This document shows positions 46,324 to 55,828 of a stretch of DNA of 64,000 bases, one piece after another; position 1 is the first letter of the stretch; each line of letters opens with the position of its first letter. Below the pieces are notes generated by a model. The model was not told where the DNA came from. It searched no databases and saw nothing but the letters and a program-made list of their open reading frames with translations. Location: positions 1 to 64,000 of the forward strand of contig JAFQDE010000019.1 of assembly GCA_017416155.1 (NCBI GenBank), read 5' to 3'. A program made the translations under genes and the position numbers. The DNA comes from Tyzzerella sp. (GTDB taxonomy: Bacteria; Bacillota; Clostridia; Lachnospirales; Lachnospiraceae).

Positions 46324-47241
46324 CTACTCATCATCTTCCAATATATACGGTGTAGCCTGATATACGTAATAATTCGCCCAATTTGTATACAGGTTGTTTG
46401 CATGGGAACGCCAAGCAAGAATCGGCTTGTTCTCGCAATCATCATTTGGATAATAATTTTTAGGAACCTTGATATCCAATCCCTTGTTCTTATCTCTCAT
46501 ATACTCATTATGCAATGTCACTCTGTCATATTCCGGATGCCCCATCACAAATATCTGCTTTCCATCCTCTGTCATGCATAAAAATACGCCTGCCTCATCA
46601 GATTCTGCCAAAATACTCATGCCCTCTATGGCACGAATTGCATGTACTGGAACGGTAGTGTGACGAGAATGTGGTGCGTAGAACACATCATCGAAGCCAC
46701 GCACAAGCGGTGTCTTTCTGTTCTGTACACGATGCTTGAAAACGCCAAACATCTTTTCCGGAAGTGGCTCTTTATCTACACCGAAATGATAATAGAGTCC
46801 TGCCTGCGCACCCCAGCATAGATGCAATGTTGAAGTTACATGTGTCTTCGTCCACTCCATGATCTCTTTGAGTTCTTCCCAATAATCCACGTCCTCAAAC
46901 GGCATCTGCTCTACTGGTGCTCCCGTAATAATAAATCCATCAAACTTTTGCTTCTTAATATCCTTATACGGCACATAAAACTTGTTCAAATGACTTGTTG
47001 ATGTGTTTTTTGACTCATGACTCGACACATTGACAAACACAACATCTATCTGTAGCGGTGTATTAGAAAGCATACGAAGAATTTGAAGTTCTGTATCTTC
47101 TTTTAACGGCATCAGATTCAAAAGTCCGATTTTCAGTGGACGAATATCCTGCTGCATCGCACGGTCTTCGTCCATCACAAATATATTTTCCTGCTCTAAA
47201 ATTCCTCTAACCGGCAAATCATTTTGTACTCGAATCGGCAT
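46324..47241 (-). CDS. metA: homoserine O-acyltransferase, probably acetyl-CoA specific
   Basis: Activates homoserine for methionine synthesis. The 305 residues are standard MetA length: MPIRVQNDLPVRGILEQENIF start, catalytic Cys in LHLCWGAQAGLYYHF (about 142), His/Glu in GHPEYDRVTLHNEY (about 235). In the acyl-CoA site the sequence is TGAPVEQMPFEDVDYW; a Glu at this place (Gly in the succinyl-type enzymes) has been tied to acetyl-CoA use, so O-acetylhomoserine is the likely product despite the historical name. The start overlaps the end of the AI-2E-family gene. Confidence 0.93.
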   Translation of the reverse strand: MPIRVQNDLPVRGILEQENIFVMDEDRAMQQDIRPLKIGLLNLMPLKEDTELQILRMLSNTPLQIDVVFVNVSSHESKNTSTSHLNKFYVPYKDIKKQKFDGFIITGAPVEQMPFEDVDYWEELKEIMEWTKTHVTSTLHLCWGAQAGLYYHFGVDKEPLPEKMFGVFKHRVQNRKTPLVRGFDDVFYAPHSRHTTVPVHAIRAIEGMSILAESDEAGVFLCMTEDGKQIFVMGHPEYDRVTLHNEYMRDKNKGLDIKVPKNYYPNDDCENKPILAWRSHANNLYTNWANYYVYQATPYILEDDE

Positions 47242-48549
47242 CTTCCATCTCCTCTTTCTTTACTGCTTCTGTAGGCACAATAAATTTTCCATCATCGCCC
47301 ACATAATTTTTTTCGTTATAATGCTCCGTCTCAACCGGTAGCTTTTTCTGCTCTAATTTCTGTTGTATCAACATCTTTATAATGTAGTAGATAACTGCAA
47401 AGGTCGGCACTCCTACAATCATTCCAGGCAACCCAAAAAGGCCTCCGCCTATCAAAATCGCAAACATTACCCAAAATGCAGAAAGTCCGGTAGAGTCTCC
47501 CAAAATCATCGGTCCTATCACATTACCATCTAACTGCTGAAGCAGGAATATAAAGATGATAAAATACAGTCCTTTCATCGGATCTACCAAAAGAATTAAA
47601 ATTGCACTTGGAATCGCTCCGATATATGGTCCAAAAACCGGAATGACATTGGTTACTCCGACGATTACTGTTACCAGCAACGTATATGGCATTTTCAAAA
47701 TAGAAAGTCCTATAAAACAAAGTACACCGATGATTGCTGAATCTATAATCTTTCCTATAATAAATCCGTTAAAAGTTTTGTTCGTCTTTGAGGCAATATG
47801 TAGGATAATATTGGCTCTTCTTGGTGGATTAAAGGCATAGACTATTTTTCGACATTGTCCCATAAACTTTTCTTTTCCAAACAAAAGATAGATTGCAACA
47901 ATAAAACCAATTAGAATATCAATCAAACCATTGACAACACCGATAACACCTTCTGTGAGACTTGTCATTAAATCATTCGTATGTTTGAGCAAATCATTCT
48001 GTACCCAATCCAAAACCATGTTTCCAAAGCCTCGCCGCTTTCTAAAAGAACACTCTTTAATGTCTTTCCAAGGAAGGTATCCTCTTGCAGAAATTCATTT
48101 GCACGTGCACTGACTGTATCCATATGAGCAGGAAGCGCCACTACCAAATCATAAATACTTTTGTAGAGTTCTGGTATGAGCATATTAAACAATGCCGTAA
48201 TTACTGCAATTGCAATAATAAAACTTACAACAACACCTATACTTCGTGCTGTTTTTGATACAGCCTGTTCATTTTTAATCACTTTTTTAAATTTAGGAAT
48301 CAAAAACTGCTCCACCCGTTTTACAATTGGGTTTAAAAGAAACGCAATTACCAGACCATATATGATTGGCATTAAAACGTCAATTACTTTTCCCATTGTG
48401 TCTGCCAATTCATCAAAACGCCACATTGCAAAGAAAAACAACACACCAACAACTATGACAACGAGAGTTGTCATGCCACGTTGAAAATGTTCACGTAATT
48501 TTGAAGGCTGTTTGTTTATAAATTGTGGTTGTTTATCATGATAATTCAT
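47219..48549 (-). pseudogene. AI-2E family transporter-like membrane protein, frameshifted
   Basis: Member of the AI-2E/PerM-like family: about seven hydrophobic segments and the typical DGNVIGPMILGDSTGLSAFWVMFAILIGGG...GVPTFAVIYYIIK C-terminal core. The N-terminal part (from ATG 48549) is open to about 48020 and ends in a wrong frame after SGEALE; the C-terminal part continues in another frame from about 48025, MVLDWVQNDLLKHTNDLMT. One missing base near 48023 (a run of G in TTGG) would restore one protein of about 443 residues. Either a true mutation, with two truncated proteins, or a sequencing error. metA overlaps its end. Confidence 0.85.
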
Positions 48550-48632
48550 CTTCTTTTTATCCTTTCGCAGATATGTGTTATTATACAACTTTATCCCATT
48601 ATGCGTCAACTTGAAATTCCGTTCAAAACAAA

Positions 48633-48663
48633 AGACGGTATAGCAATTGATACTATACCGCCA
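48633..48663 (-). terminator. terminator after the DUF1540 gene
   Basis: Minus strand GGCGGTATAG, loop, CTATACCGTC followed by TTTTGTTTT; begins 5 bp after the stop. Confidence 0.85.
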
Positions 48664-48667
48664 ATCC

Positions 48668-48985
48668 TTATTTCCCTTTTTTAAATGTTGCACACTCTGT
48701 CTCTTCGACACGATTTGCATCAGAACCCATGACATTGATTCTTCCTGCATAACACTTGCGTGATTCATTGTATTCACATTCCACTGCCTGGCAGCGAACA
48801 TCGCTTCTCTCAGAAGCCTCTTTGACACTGTTAGTGTACTGTTCCCCTTTTCTCTCTTCAAAACTACCACAGCTAGTCTGTTCAGAAATCTGCGCCGAAC
48901 TACCAACCACTTCAATTTCATCTAAATTACAATAGTTTTGTTTGTTGTGTTTACATGTAACAACTCCACATCTTAATTCTGGCAT
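48668..48985 (-). CDS. protein with two DUF1540 cysteine-rich repeats
   Basis: A 105-residue small protein made of two similar cysteine-rich units: CGVVTCKHNKQNYCNLDEIEV...SCGSF (about 5-47) and CQAVECEYNESRKCYAGRINV...ECATF (about 65-102), each with the C-x4-C-x7-8-C pattern plus a late Cys that fits DUF1540 metal-binding domains. Function unknown; such proteins are common in spore-forming Clostridia. AGGAGG with 7 bases to the ATG at 48985 decides the start over a longer frame. Confidence 0.85.
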   Translation of the reverse strand: MPELRCGVVTCKHNKQNYCNLDEIEVVGSSAQISEQTSCGSFEERKGEQYTNSVKEASERSDVRCQAVECEYNESRKCYAGRINVMGSDANRVEETECATFKKGK

Positions 48986-48997
48986 AATCATACCTCC

Positions 48998-49033
48998 TTG
49001 CATATTTTAATTGCATATTTTAATTGCATATTT
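48998..49033. repeat. short tandem repeat upstream of the DUF1540 gene
   Basis: Nearly three copies of the 13-mer TTGCATATTTTAA (48998-49010, 49011-49023, 49024-49033) directly before the ribosome site of the DUF1540 gene, in its 5' leader. A slippage-prone sequence; copy number could alter promoter or leader spacing. Confidence 0.8.
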
Positions 49034-49072
49034 AGTATGACCATTTACAGAATCTCTATGCGCGTAGTTCCA

Positions 49073-49573
49073 CTATTTCCCACAACATTTTTTATATTTT
49101 TTGCCACTTCCACACGGGCATGGATCATTTCTTCCAATCTTTTTCTCCTTGCGGACAGTTCCGGAATTCTTCTGTTCCTTATATAATTCTTTTCTCTTTT
49201 CCTCTGTAAAAATTGCATCCCATTGTGGAAGCTCATAGAGCCAGTCTGCTCTTGCAGCAACCATGTTCTTGTACAATTTTTCTTTATCAAATGCAAGACT
49301 TACAACAGTATCCTCTTCCATTTCTTCGATTGGATTTGGTTCCTTCAAACTGTCATTGATTCCATCCAAAAAGCCTGTCATTGTAAATACTTCAATTCCG
49401 TATTTTGCAGCAAGTTCTTTTACTGTTCCTTTTACCTCTTCATCAGGATTAGTCAAAAGCTGCTCATAAATTCCTTTTTCCAATTCAAAATAGGTTCCCC
49501 AGAATTGTTGTACTGTGTTCTGATCCATCTCCTGCGAGTACGCTGTGTCGCGCCATTCTTGTAATAAAGCCAT
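49073..49573 (-). CDS. SEC-C metal-binding motif protein
   Basis: A 166-residue protein of unknown function with a helical N-terminal domain ([24 protein letters not shown]) and a C-terminal SEC-C motif, [18 protein letters not shown], the zinc-binding tail also found at the end of SecA. It is not SecA itself and has no other catalytic motif visible. AAAGGAGA precedes the ATG. Upstream 130 bp separates it from the divergent asnA gene. Confidence 0.88.
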   Translation of the reverse strand: MALLQEWRDTAYSQEMDQNTVQQFWGTYFELEKGIYEQLLTNPDEEVKGTVKELAAKYGIEVFTMTGFLDGINDSLKEPNPIEEMEEDTVVSLAFDKEKLYKNMVAARADWLYELPQWDAIFTEEKRKELYKEQKNSGTVRKEKKIGRNDPCPCGSGKKYKKCCGK

Positions 49574-49655
49574 TTGTCTATCTCCTTTATAATCATTTTC
49601 ACCTATTTGAGTATCATAACATCGGATACAAATTTGGTCAATAACTTTCTTTTTC

Positions 49656-49685
49656 TTGACATGACGTATAAAAGGCGACTATACT
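49656..49685 (+). promoter_or_regulatory. promoter of asnA
   Basis: Consensus TTGACA (49656-49661), 18 bp, TATACT (49680-49685), 30 bp before the ATG. The 5' leader is too short for a riboswitch or T-box. Confidence 0.7.
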
Positions 49686-49715
49686 AATAATATTGTAAAA
49701 AGGAGTGAAAATTAT

Positions 49716-50726
49716 ATGGAACATTTAACCATACCGAAAGATTACGAAGCACCTCTTACGATTCGCGAAACAGAGGTTGCCATTAAAGAAATAAAAGACC
49801 ATTTTGAACGAGCGCTTGCAAAATCTCTGCACCTTACTCGCGTGTCTGCTCCGCTTTTCGTAAAACCGGAGTCGGGACTTAATGATAACTTAAACGGTGT
49901 AGAGAGACCTGTATCTTTTGGAATCAAAGAACAGAATGACAGTCCTGTTGAGATTGTACACTCTCTTGCAAAGTGGAAACGCTACGCGCTGAAACGTTAT
50001 GGTTTTCATTCAGGTGAGGGGCTCTATACGGATATGAATGCGATTCGTCGTGATGAAGATACTGACAACATCCACTCTCTCTATGTAGACCAGTGGGATT
50101 GGGAAAAAGTAATCTCCAAAGAAGAACGTAATACAGAGACTTTGGAATACACGGTCCGCAAAGTGTACGCTGCCCTCAAAGAGACGGAAGAATATATTTC
50201 GAGAAGATACAACTACATAGAACCAATCCTTCCGGATGAGATTTTCTTTATTACCTCTCAGGAACTTGAGAACTTATATCCGGATATGACTGCAAAAGAA
50301 CGCGAATACCGGATTGCCAAAGACAAAGGGGCTGTTTTCATTTCTCAGATTGGAAAATATCTTCTTTCCGGCGAAAAACACGACGGTCGTGCACCGGACT
50401 ACGACGATTGGGAACTGAATGGTGATATCATTGTTTACTATCCTGTTCTGGATATCGCATTAGAATTATCCTCCATGGGAGTTCGTGTGGATGAAGAGAC
50501 ATTGCTCCGTCAATTAGAGCTTGCAGGTTGTCCGGAACGTGCTGAATTAGCTTTCCAAAAAGCACTGCTAAATCATGAACTTCCGTACACCATCGGTGGT
50601 GGACTCGGACAGTCTCGTATCTGTATGTTCTGCTTGAGAAAGGCTCACATTGGTGAAGTACAATCTTCTACTTGGCCGGAGCACATTGTAGAACACGCTC
50701 TTGCAAACGGAATTCAACTATTATAA
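49716..50726 (+). CDS. asnA: aspartate-ammonia ligase
   Basis: Ammonia-dependent asparagine synthetase that uses ATP, aspartate and ammonium. The 336 residues are typical: ETEVAIKEIKDHFERAL at the start, SAPLFVKPESGLNDNLNGVERPV near 45, MNAIRRDED near 107, class II synthetase-like fold with TIGGGLGQSRICM near 300. AAAAGGAG precedes the ATG. Single-gene unit with its own promoter and terminator. Confidence 0.97.
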   Translation: MEHLTIPKDYEAPLTIRETEVAIKEIKDHFERALAKSLHLTRVSAPLFVKPESGLNDNLNGVERPVSFGIKEQNDSPVEIVHSLAKWKRYALKRYGFHSGEGLYTDMNAIRRDEDTDNIHSLYVDQWDWEKVISKEERNTETLEYTVRKVYAALKETEEYISRRYNYIEPILPDEIFFITSQELENLYPDMTAKEREYRIAKDKGAVFISQIGKYLLSGEKHDGRAPDYDDWELNGDIIVYYPVLDIALELSSMGVRVDEETLLRQLELAGCPERAELAFQKALLNHELPYTIGGGLGQSRICMFCLRKAHIGEVQSSTWPEHIVEHALANGIQLL

Positions 50727-50740
50727 TTTTTAAAAGTATA

Positions 50741-50772
50741 AAAGGTTCAAGGCAAAATCGCCTTGAACCTTT
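50741..50772. terminator. terminator between asnA and the CofE-like gene (convergent)
   Basis: AAAGGTTCAAGGC, 6-base loop, GCCTTGAACCTTT followed by CTCATT; long perfect 13-bp stem shared by two converging genes. Confidence 0.8.
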
Positions 50773-50782
50773 CTCATTATAG

Positions 50783-51973
50783 TTAGTTTGTGTAATTGTC
50801 GAAGTAACCTTGTACCAATACAACTGGTGTTCCTTTATCTCCGGAACCACTTGTCAGGTCACAGAGTGAACCGATCAGGTCTGTAAGTTGTCTAGGTGTT
50901 GTTCCCTGAGAAGCCATATCCCCTACCAAGTTATCATTCTTTTCTTTGATACGTTTTGAAATCGCTTCCTTAAGAGCTTCGCCGCTAAGATCAGCGAAAT
51001 CATTGTCTGCAAGATATTTGAGCTTCAACTCGTTCGGTGTACCGATAAGTCCTTCTGTAAATGCAGGTGAAACAACCGGGTCAGCAAGTTCCCAAATCTT
51101 TCCTTGTGGATCTTTGAACGCACCGTCTCCATAAACCATTACTTCTACGTGCTTTCCTGTCTTGTCCAGGATTTGTTTCTGAATATCTTTCACTAAATCA
51201 AAGCATTCATTTGGGAATAACTTGATTGTATTCTCTGTTGCCTTGTTAGAACCAAGAAGACCATATTTTGCATTGTAACCACTTCCGTTTACAGATGCAT
51301 TCAGAATATCATCCAAACCACAGACCTTCTCTGCTCCTGCTGCTTTCAAGATACGTTTTGTTCTTGCTCGCGTATGAATATCACAGTTAATTACATTCTT
51401 TGTATAATCTAAGATTGCTCTTGGGTTGTTTGCAAAGATAATCTCTACTTCAGCACCAGCTTCTTTGACAATGTTTCCGTAGTATTCCACATAGTCAACA
51501 CCTGTAAACTCATGTTTATTCTCACCAAACAATTCTCTGTATTTTTCTTCTGTAAGGACATCACTGTAAGGATTAATTCCGGCATCATCCAATTTATCCA
51601 GAGATACAAGTTGATTACCAACTTCATCACTTGGGTAGCCAAGCATTAATACTACCTTCTTTGCTCCCATTGCAATACCCTTTAAGCAGATTGCAAATCT
51701 ATTTCTTGATAAAATCGGGGTGATAACACCAACAGTCTCTCCGCCCAATTTTGCCTTTACATCTTCAGCAATCGCTTCAACAGTTGCGTAATTACCTTGC
51801 GCTCTTGCTACAATAGACTCTGTAACTGAAATAACATCTCTGTCACGAAGTTCAAACCCTTCACTCTCAGCAGCCTCTAATACACTGTTTACTACGATAT
51901 CTGCAAGATTATCGTTTTCTCTTATAATTGGACATCTAATACCTCTTGAAATTGTTCCCACTTTTCTTTCCAT
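50783..51973 (-). CDS. CofE-like (F420-0:gamma-glutamyl ligase family) protein
   Basis: A 396-residue protein resembling the coenzyme F420 glutamyl ligase domain: GTISRGIRCPIIRENDNLADIVVNS start, DRDVISVTESIVARAQGNYATVEAI, MVYGDGAFKDPQGKIWELADPVVSPAF and a C-terminal SGSGDKGTPVVLVQGYFDN block with glycine-rich ends. Nothing else of F420 biosynthesis is in the window and Lachnospiraceae are not known to make F420, so its amide-ligase substrate is unknown. It is a single gene flanked by terminator and cls. Confidence 0.8.
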   Translation of the reverse strand: MERKVGTISRGIRCPIIRENDNLADIVVNSVLEAAESEGFELRDRDVISVTESIVARAQGNYATVEAIAEDVKAKLGGETVGVITPILSRNRFAICLKGIAMGAKKVVLMLGYPSDEVGNQLVSLDKLDDAGINPYSDVLTEEKYRELFGENKHEFTGVDYVEYYGNIVKEAGAEVEIIFANNPRAILDYTKNVINCDIHTRARTKRILKAAGAEKVCGLDDILNASVNGSGYNAKYGLLGSNKATENTIKLFPNECFDLVKDIQKQILDKTGKHVEVMVYGDGAFKDPQGKIWELADPVVSPAFTEGLIGTPNELKLKYLADNDFADLSGEALKEAISKRIKEKNDNLVGDMASQGTTPRQLTDLIGSLCDLTSGSGDKGTPVVLVQGYFDNYTN

Positions 51974-52083
51974 GTGATCGTCTCCTATCTTTTTAAAGTT
52001 TTTTCATGAAATCACGGAATAGATTATACTACATTTTTTTTCAGATGTAAAATATTTTTTTGAATTATATCTACTTTCCAAAT

Positions 52084-53652
52084 CTACATTAATGGAGCAA
52101 TTAAACGCAACACTCTTCCCGCGATTTTATCCAGCATGTTACGCTTTTTCAAAGTCTCCTTTGTGACCTTCTGACACTTTTGAAGTGTATTCTGAAAGTC
52201 TTTCTCAACATCCCAAACTACCGGATTTTTATAAATAAATGCACCGCACTCAAAATGATGATAAAGGCTTCTGTAATCCAAATTAATGGTTCCCACCGTT
52301 GCTGTGTCATTGTCTGAAACAAACACCTTTGCATGTACAAATCCCGGTGTGTACTCATATATCTGTACACCAGACTGGATAAGGGTTTCATAATATGTCT
52401 TTGCGACTGTAAACGCATACCACTTATCCGGGATGTGAGGCATAATAATAATGACCTCTATTCCACACTCGGCAACATATTTTAGTGTTGTGAGCATATC
52501 ATCATCAATAATGAGGTATGGCGTCATGATATGCACATATTTTTTTGCGTGATTCAAAATATGAAGATACACCTGTTCTCCCGGATTCTTGTGGTCAAAC
52601 GGACTGTCTGCATAAGGAAGCACATATCCCAATTCTCGTTTGAATACATCACTCTTCGCTGTCAGATATCTTGAAAAATCATCCGGGCGCCGTTCTAACA
52701 CATTCCACATCTGTAGGAACATCATAGTGAAACTCTGGACAGCTTCTCCCTCAAGCATGATTGCCGTGTCCTTCCAATGTCCAAAGCGTTCTTTCTCATT
52801 GATATACTCATCTGCAAGATTAATACCTCCGGTAAAAGCAACGCGTCCGTCAATGACACAGATTTTACGGTGATCTCGATTATTTTGATGTGAAGACAAA
52901 ACCGGGCGGATTTTACTAAATTGCTTACATTTGATTCCTACACGCCTAAGTTCCTTATCATAATGATATGGTAGTTGAAATATACTGCACATACCATCAT
53001 ACATCACACGGACATCGACTCCCTGCCATACTTTCTCTTTTAGTATGTCAAGAATCTCTCCCCACATACGTCCTTTGTCAATAATAAAATATTCAAGGAA
53101 AATATAGGACTCAGCTTGCTGAAGCTGTTTTTTTAACTCCTCAAACTTTTCTTCTCCACAAGTGAAATATTTTACAGATGTATTTCGATGTGTCGGAAAT
53201 GACATCTGATTGTTTAAGTAAGTGGCAAGATTCGCATTTGCCGGTTTTGATGTGCGAAAATCCTCTAACACTGCTTTATCCTGTAACATATAAGGTTTTA
53301 TAGCCTTACCCTGTTCCGTTAAACTCTTCTCTAACACTGCCGTTCCCGGTTGGTTTCTTACATATAGATAAAAAACACTTCCAATAATCGGTGTAATCAT
53401 AATCAATAACATCCAAGTGATTTTAATGTCGGGATTACTGCTGTTATTAATCATACTGACAACTGTAATAACTCCAAGCGCCAAAAATCCGGCATAAATA
53501 TAGGTCGCATATTCTTGCAAAAACGTAACTGTAGCCGCCAAAACATAGAACTGTATAAGGACTAACACAACAAGAATAAACACTCTGCTAAACAGAATGT
53601 TTAAAATCCCTTTTTTTGCTTTCTTTACTGTCATTCTTTTCTCTCTTGTCAT
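52084..53652 (-). CDS. cls: cardiolipin synthase
   Basis: Phospholipase D-type membrane enzyme condensing two phosphatidylglycerols to cardiolipin. The 522 residues have two N-terminal membrane segments (about 17-65) plus a PLDc_N region, and two HKD catalytic motifs: HRKICVIDGRVAFTGGINLAD (about 260) and HAKVFVSDNDTATVGTINLDYRS (about 438). All HxKxxxxD residues are present. A second in-frame ATG six codons later is also possible. Confidence 0.95.
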   Translation of the reverse strand: MTREKRMTVKKAKKGILNILFSRVFILVVLVLIQFYVLAATVTFLQEYATYIYAGFLALGVITVVSMINNSSNPDIKITWMLLIMITPIIGSVFYLYVRNQPGTAVLEKSLTEQGKAIKPYMLQDKAVLEDFRTSKPANANLATYLNNQMSFPTHRNTSVKYFTCGEEKFEELKKQLQQAESYIFLEYFIIDKGRMWGEILDILKEKVWQGVDVRVMYDGMCSIFQLPYHYDKELRRVGIKCKQFSKIRPVLSSHQNNRDHRKICVIDGRVAFTGGINLADEYINEKERFGHWKDTAIMLEGEAVQSFTMMFLQMWNVLERRPDDFSRYLTAKSDVFKRELGYVLPYADSPFDHKNPGEQVYLHILNHAKKYVHIMTPYLIIDDDMLTTLKYVAECGIEVIIIMPHIPDKWYAFTVAKTYYETLIQSGVQIYEYTPGFVHAKVFVSDNDTATVGTINLDYRSLYHHFECGAFIYKNPVVWDVEKDFQNTLQKCQKVTKETLKKRNMLDKIAGRVLRLIAPLM

Positions 53653-53681
53653 TCTACAATCACTTTCCTTTATGTCTTCAT

Positions 53682-53712
53682 TAAAAATGGACCGTCCCTA
53701 CGACAGTCCATT
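53682..53712 (-). terminator. terminator after glnS
   Basis: Minus strand AATGGACTGTC, loop, GACGGTCCATT followed by TTTAAT. It lies 21 bp after the glnS stop. Confidence 0.75.
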
Positions 53713-53732
53713 ATATTGCAATTTGTTTTTTA

Positions 53733-55397
53733 TTATGATATTTTGAATGAACTTTTCAATGAAACGATGCGATTAAATACCAACGCATCCGGTTTGGAAT
53801 CTTTCGCATCTACACAGAAATATCCATTTCTTACAAATTGGAAACTGTCGTAAGCTTTTACCCCCTCAAAGCTCGGCTCCAAATAACAATCCTTTAATAC
53901 TGTTAAAGAATTTGGATTCAGATTCAACGAACCATCTTCTTTATTATATACTCCCTTTTCTTCGTCTACGATATTCTCATAGAGACGAACTTCTGCTTTT
54001 GTTGCGTATGGAGCAGGTACCCAGTGAATGGTTCCCTTTACCTTACGTCCTGTAAAGCCTGTACCGCATTTCGTTTCCGGATCATAGGTACAATGAATCT
54101 CTGTCACCTTACCCGTCTCATCCTTTACATAGCTTTCACATTTTACAAAATAAGCATGCATCAGACGAACTTCATTTCCCGGGAACAAGCGAAAATATTT
54201 CTTTGGTGGCTCTTCCATAAAGTCTTCTCTGTCGATGTATAGCTCTCTACAGAAAGGAACTTTTCTAAAACCTAATTCTTCGTTCTCCAAGTTATTCGCA
54301 ACATCCAAATACTCTACTTGTCCTTCCGGATAATTATCGATAATTAACTTGATCGGATCAAGCACCGCCATCATACGAGGCTTCTTCATCTTAAGGTCCT
54401 CACGGATACAGTACTCAAGCATTGCATAATCAACAGAACTATTGCTCTTAGATACACCACACATCTCTACGAACATCTTAAGGGATTCGGGTGTAAATCC
54501 ACGTCTTCTGAGTGCTGCAATCGATACAAGTCTTGGATCATCCCATCCGTCAACGATACCTTCTTCTACTAATTTCTTAATATATCTCTTACCTGTCACA
54601 ACATTTGTCAAATACAATTTCGCAAACTCAATCTGTCTTGGCGCTGGATCGAATTCACACTCTCTTACTACCCAGTCATAGAGTGGTCTGTGGTCTTCAA
54701 ATTCCAATGTACAAATCGAATGTGTAATCTTCTCTACTGCATCTTCGATTGGATGCGCGAAGTCATACATTGGATAAATGCACCATTTGTCACCTGTATT
54801 GTGATGTGTCATGTGTGCCACACGATAGATAACAGGGTCACGCATGTTGATGTTCGGAGAAGCCATATCAATCTTCGCGCGGAGAACTTTTTCTCCATCC
54901 TCGTATTTGCCATCTCTCATCTCTTCAAAAAGTTGAAGGTTCTCATCCACAGAACGCTCACGATATGGGCTGTTCTTACCTGGTTCAGTAAGTGTTCCTC
55001 TGTATTCACGAATCTCTTCCGCTGTAAGGTCACATACATATGCTTTACCTTTTTTGATTAATTTAACCGCGCATTCATACATAACTTCAAAGTAGTCAGA
55101 CGCAAAGAATAAATTATCTTCCCAGTCAGCACCTAACCATTGAATGTCCTCTTTGATAGATTCCACGAACTCGATCTTTTCTTTTGTTGGATTGGTATCG
55201 TCAAAACGCATGTGGAATTTACCATTATACTTCTGTGCTAATCCATAATTTAACAAAATAGATTTGGCATGTCCGATATGAAGATATCCGTTTGGTTCCG
55301 GCGGAAATCTGGTACATACGGTGTTATACACGCCTTCTCTTAAATCTTTCTCAATCTCTTGTTCTATAAAATTTTTTGAAACTACTTCTTTTTCCAT
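53733..55397 (-). CDS. glnS: glutaminyl-tRNA synthetase
   Basis: Charges tRNA-Gln with glutamine. The 554 residues show the HIGH box in [17 protein letters not shown] (about 32-48), the [14 protein letters not shown] substrate block and a beta-barrel C-terminal half. The KMSKS position reads [10 protein letters not shown] near residue 272, unusual compared with VMSKR of the enterobacterial enzyme. Many Firmicutes lack GlnRS and use the GatCAB amidotransferase; where present in Clostridia it is often thought to be acquired, but that is family knowledge, not shown here. TAGGAGG precedes the ATG. Confidence 0.95.
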   Translation of the reverse strand: MEKEVVSKNFIEQEIEKDLREGVYNTVCTRFPPEPNGYLHIGHAKSILLNYGLAQKYNGKFHMRFDDTNPTKEKIEFVESIKEDIQWLGADWEDNLFFASDYFEVMYECAVKLIKKGKAYVCDLTAEEIREYRGTLTEPGKNSPYRERSVDENLQLFEEMRDGKYEDGEKVLRAKIDMASPNINMRDPVIYRVAHMTHHNTGDKWCIYPMYDFAHPIEDAVEKITHSICTLEFEDHRPLYDWVVRECEFDPAPRQIEFAKLYLTNVVTGKRYIKKLVEEGIVDGWDDPRLVSIAALRRRGFTPESLKMFVEMCGVSKSNSSVDYAMLEYCIREDLKMKKPRMMAVLDPIKLIIDNYPEGQVEYLDVANNLENEELGFRKVPFCRELYIDREDFMEEPPKKYFRLFPGNEVRLMHAYFVKCESYVKDETGKVTEIHCTYDPETKCGTGFTGRKVKGTIHWVPAPYATKAEVRLYENIVDEEKGVYNKEDGSLNLNPNSLTVLKDCYLEPSFEGVKAYDSFQFVRNGYFCVDAKDSKPDALVFNRIVSLKSSFKIS

Positions 55398-55432
55398 GGT
55401 AGTCCTCCTAAAATCATTTCCATTATCTAGTT

Positions 55433-55462
55433 ATTTTATCATAAATATACAGGTTCTGTAAA
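55433..55462 (-). promoter_or_regulatory. promoter of glnS
   Basis: Minus strand TTTACA (complement at 55457-55462), 18 bp, TAAAAT (complement at 55433-55438) with TG one base upstream. Confidence 0.6.
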
Positions 55463-55489
55463 CATCTTAATTATTCTTCTTTTTCAAAG

Positions 55490-55517
55490 TTGACAAAATA
55501 ATATAGTCTGTTATAAT
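55490..55517 (+). promoter_or_regulatory. promoter of the antisense antitoxin RNA
   Basis: Consensus TTGACA (55490-55495), 16 bp, TATAAT (55512-55517) with TG one base upstream (extended -10). One of the strongest promoters in the window, yet no reading frame follows it. Confidence 0.75.
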
Positions 55518-55523
55518 GAACTT

Positions 55524-55640
55524 AACAAGACAGCCGACGAGTAGGTGCACGCTACCCGTTCTGTCAAAATAATTGTTGAGCTACAAGAATAGCTGTTCCA
55601 ACTTTTTGCAGAGGCAGGAACGGCTATTTCTTATTGTTCA
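55524..55640 (+). ncRNA. antisense RNA antitoxin of a type I toxin-antitoxin pair (RatA-like)
   Basis: RNA of about 115 nt predicted from the strong promoter to a terminator. It starts with a hairpin closed by GACAG ... CTGTC containing GAGTAGGTGCACGCTACCCG, and ends with AATAGCTGTTCC ... GGAACGGCTATT then TTCTTATT. Its 3' end overlaps the last codons and 3' untranslated region of the toxin gene on the other strand, so it can pair with the toxin mRNA. Arrangement resembles txpA/RatA of Bacillus and related Clostridium loci; the RNA itself is inferred. Confidence 0.75.
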
Positions 55641-55707
55641 AACTTAGAATCGCGACAACTAACATTGCTATAGTTAAAATCACCATAAATTCTTCATATG
55701 TACTCAT
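55624..55707 (-). CDS. holin-like membrane toxin peptide of a type I system (27 aa)
   Basis: Reading from ATG 55707 gives 27 residues starting MSTYEEFMVILTIAMLVVAI and ending with SLNNKK: a short polar head, one membrane helix and a positively charged tail, the pattern of TxpA/BsrG/Hol-Tox peptides. AAGGA stands 9 bases before the ATG. A promoter candidate at 55829-55856 would give a mRNA with a leader of about 115 nt, usual for such toxins. The downstream 3' part is fully covered by the antisense RNA. Confidence 0.75.
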   Translation of the reverse strand: MSTYEEFMVILTIAMLVVAILSLNNKK

Positions 55708-55828
55708 AAGACATCATCCTTTCTAAATCATAGAACGGATAAACGAGCCGCCTGTCGGCCGCCTTGATAAATTCATTATTAAATTATTCACTCTGAAGCA
55801 CTCGCATGAAACATGCATAAGATAATAA

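Noticed and set aside
46347..46353. TACGGTG near the metA 3' end
   Set aside because: Lies inside coding sequence and has no partner 30 bp away.
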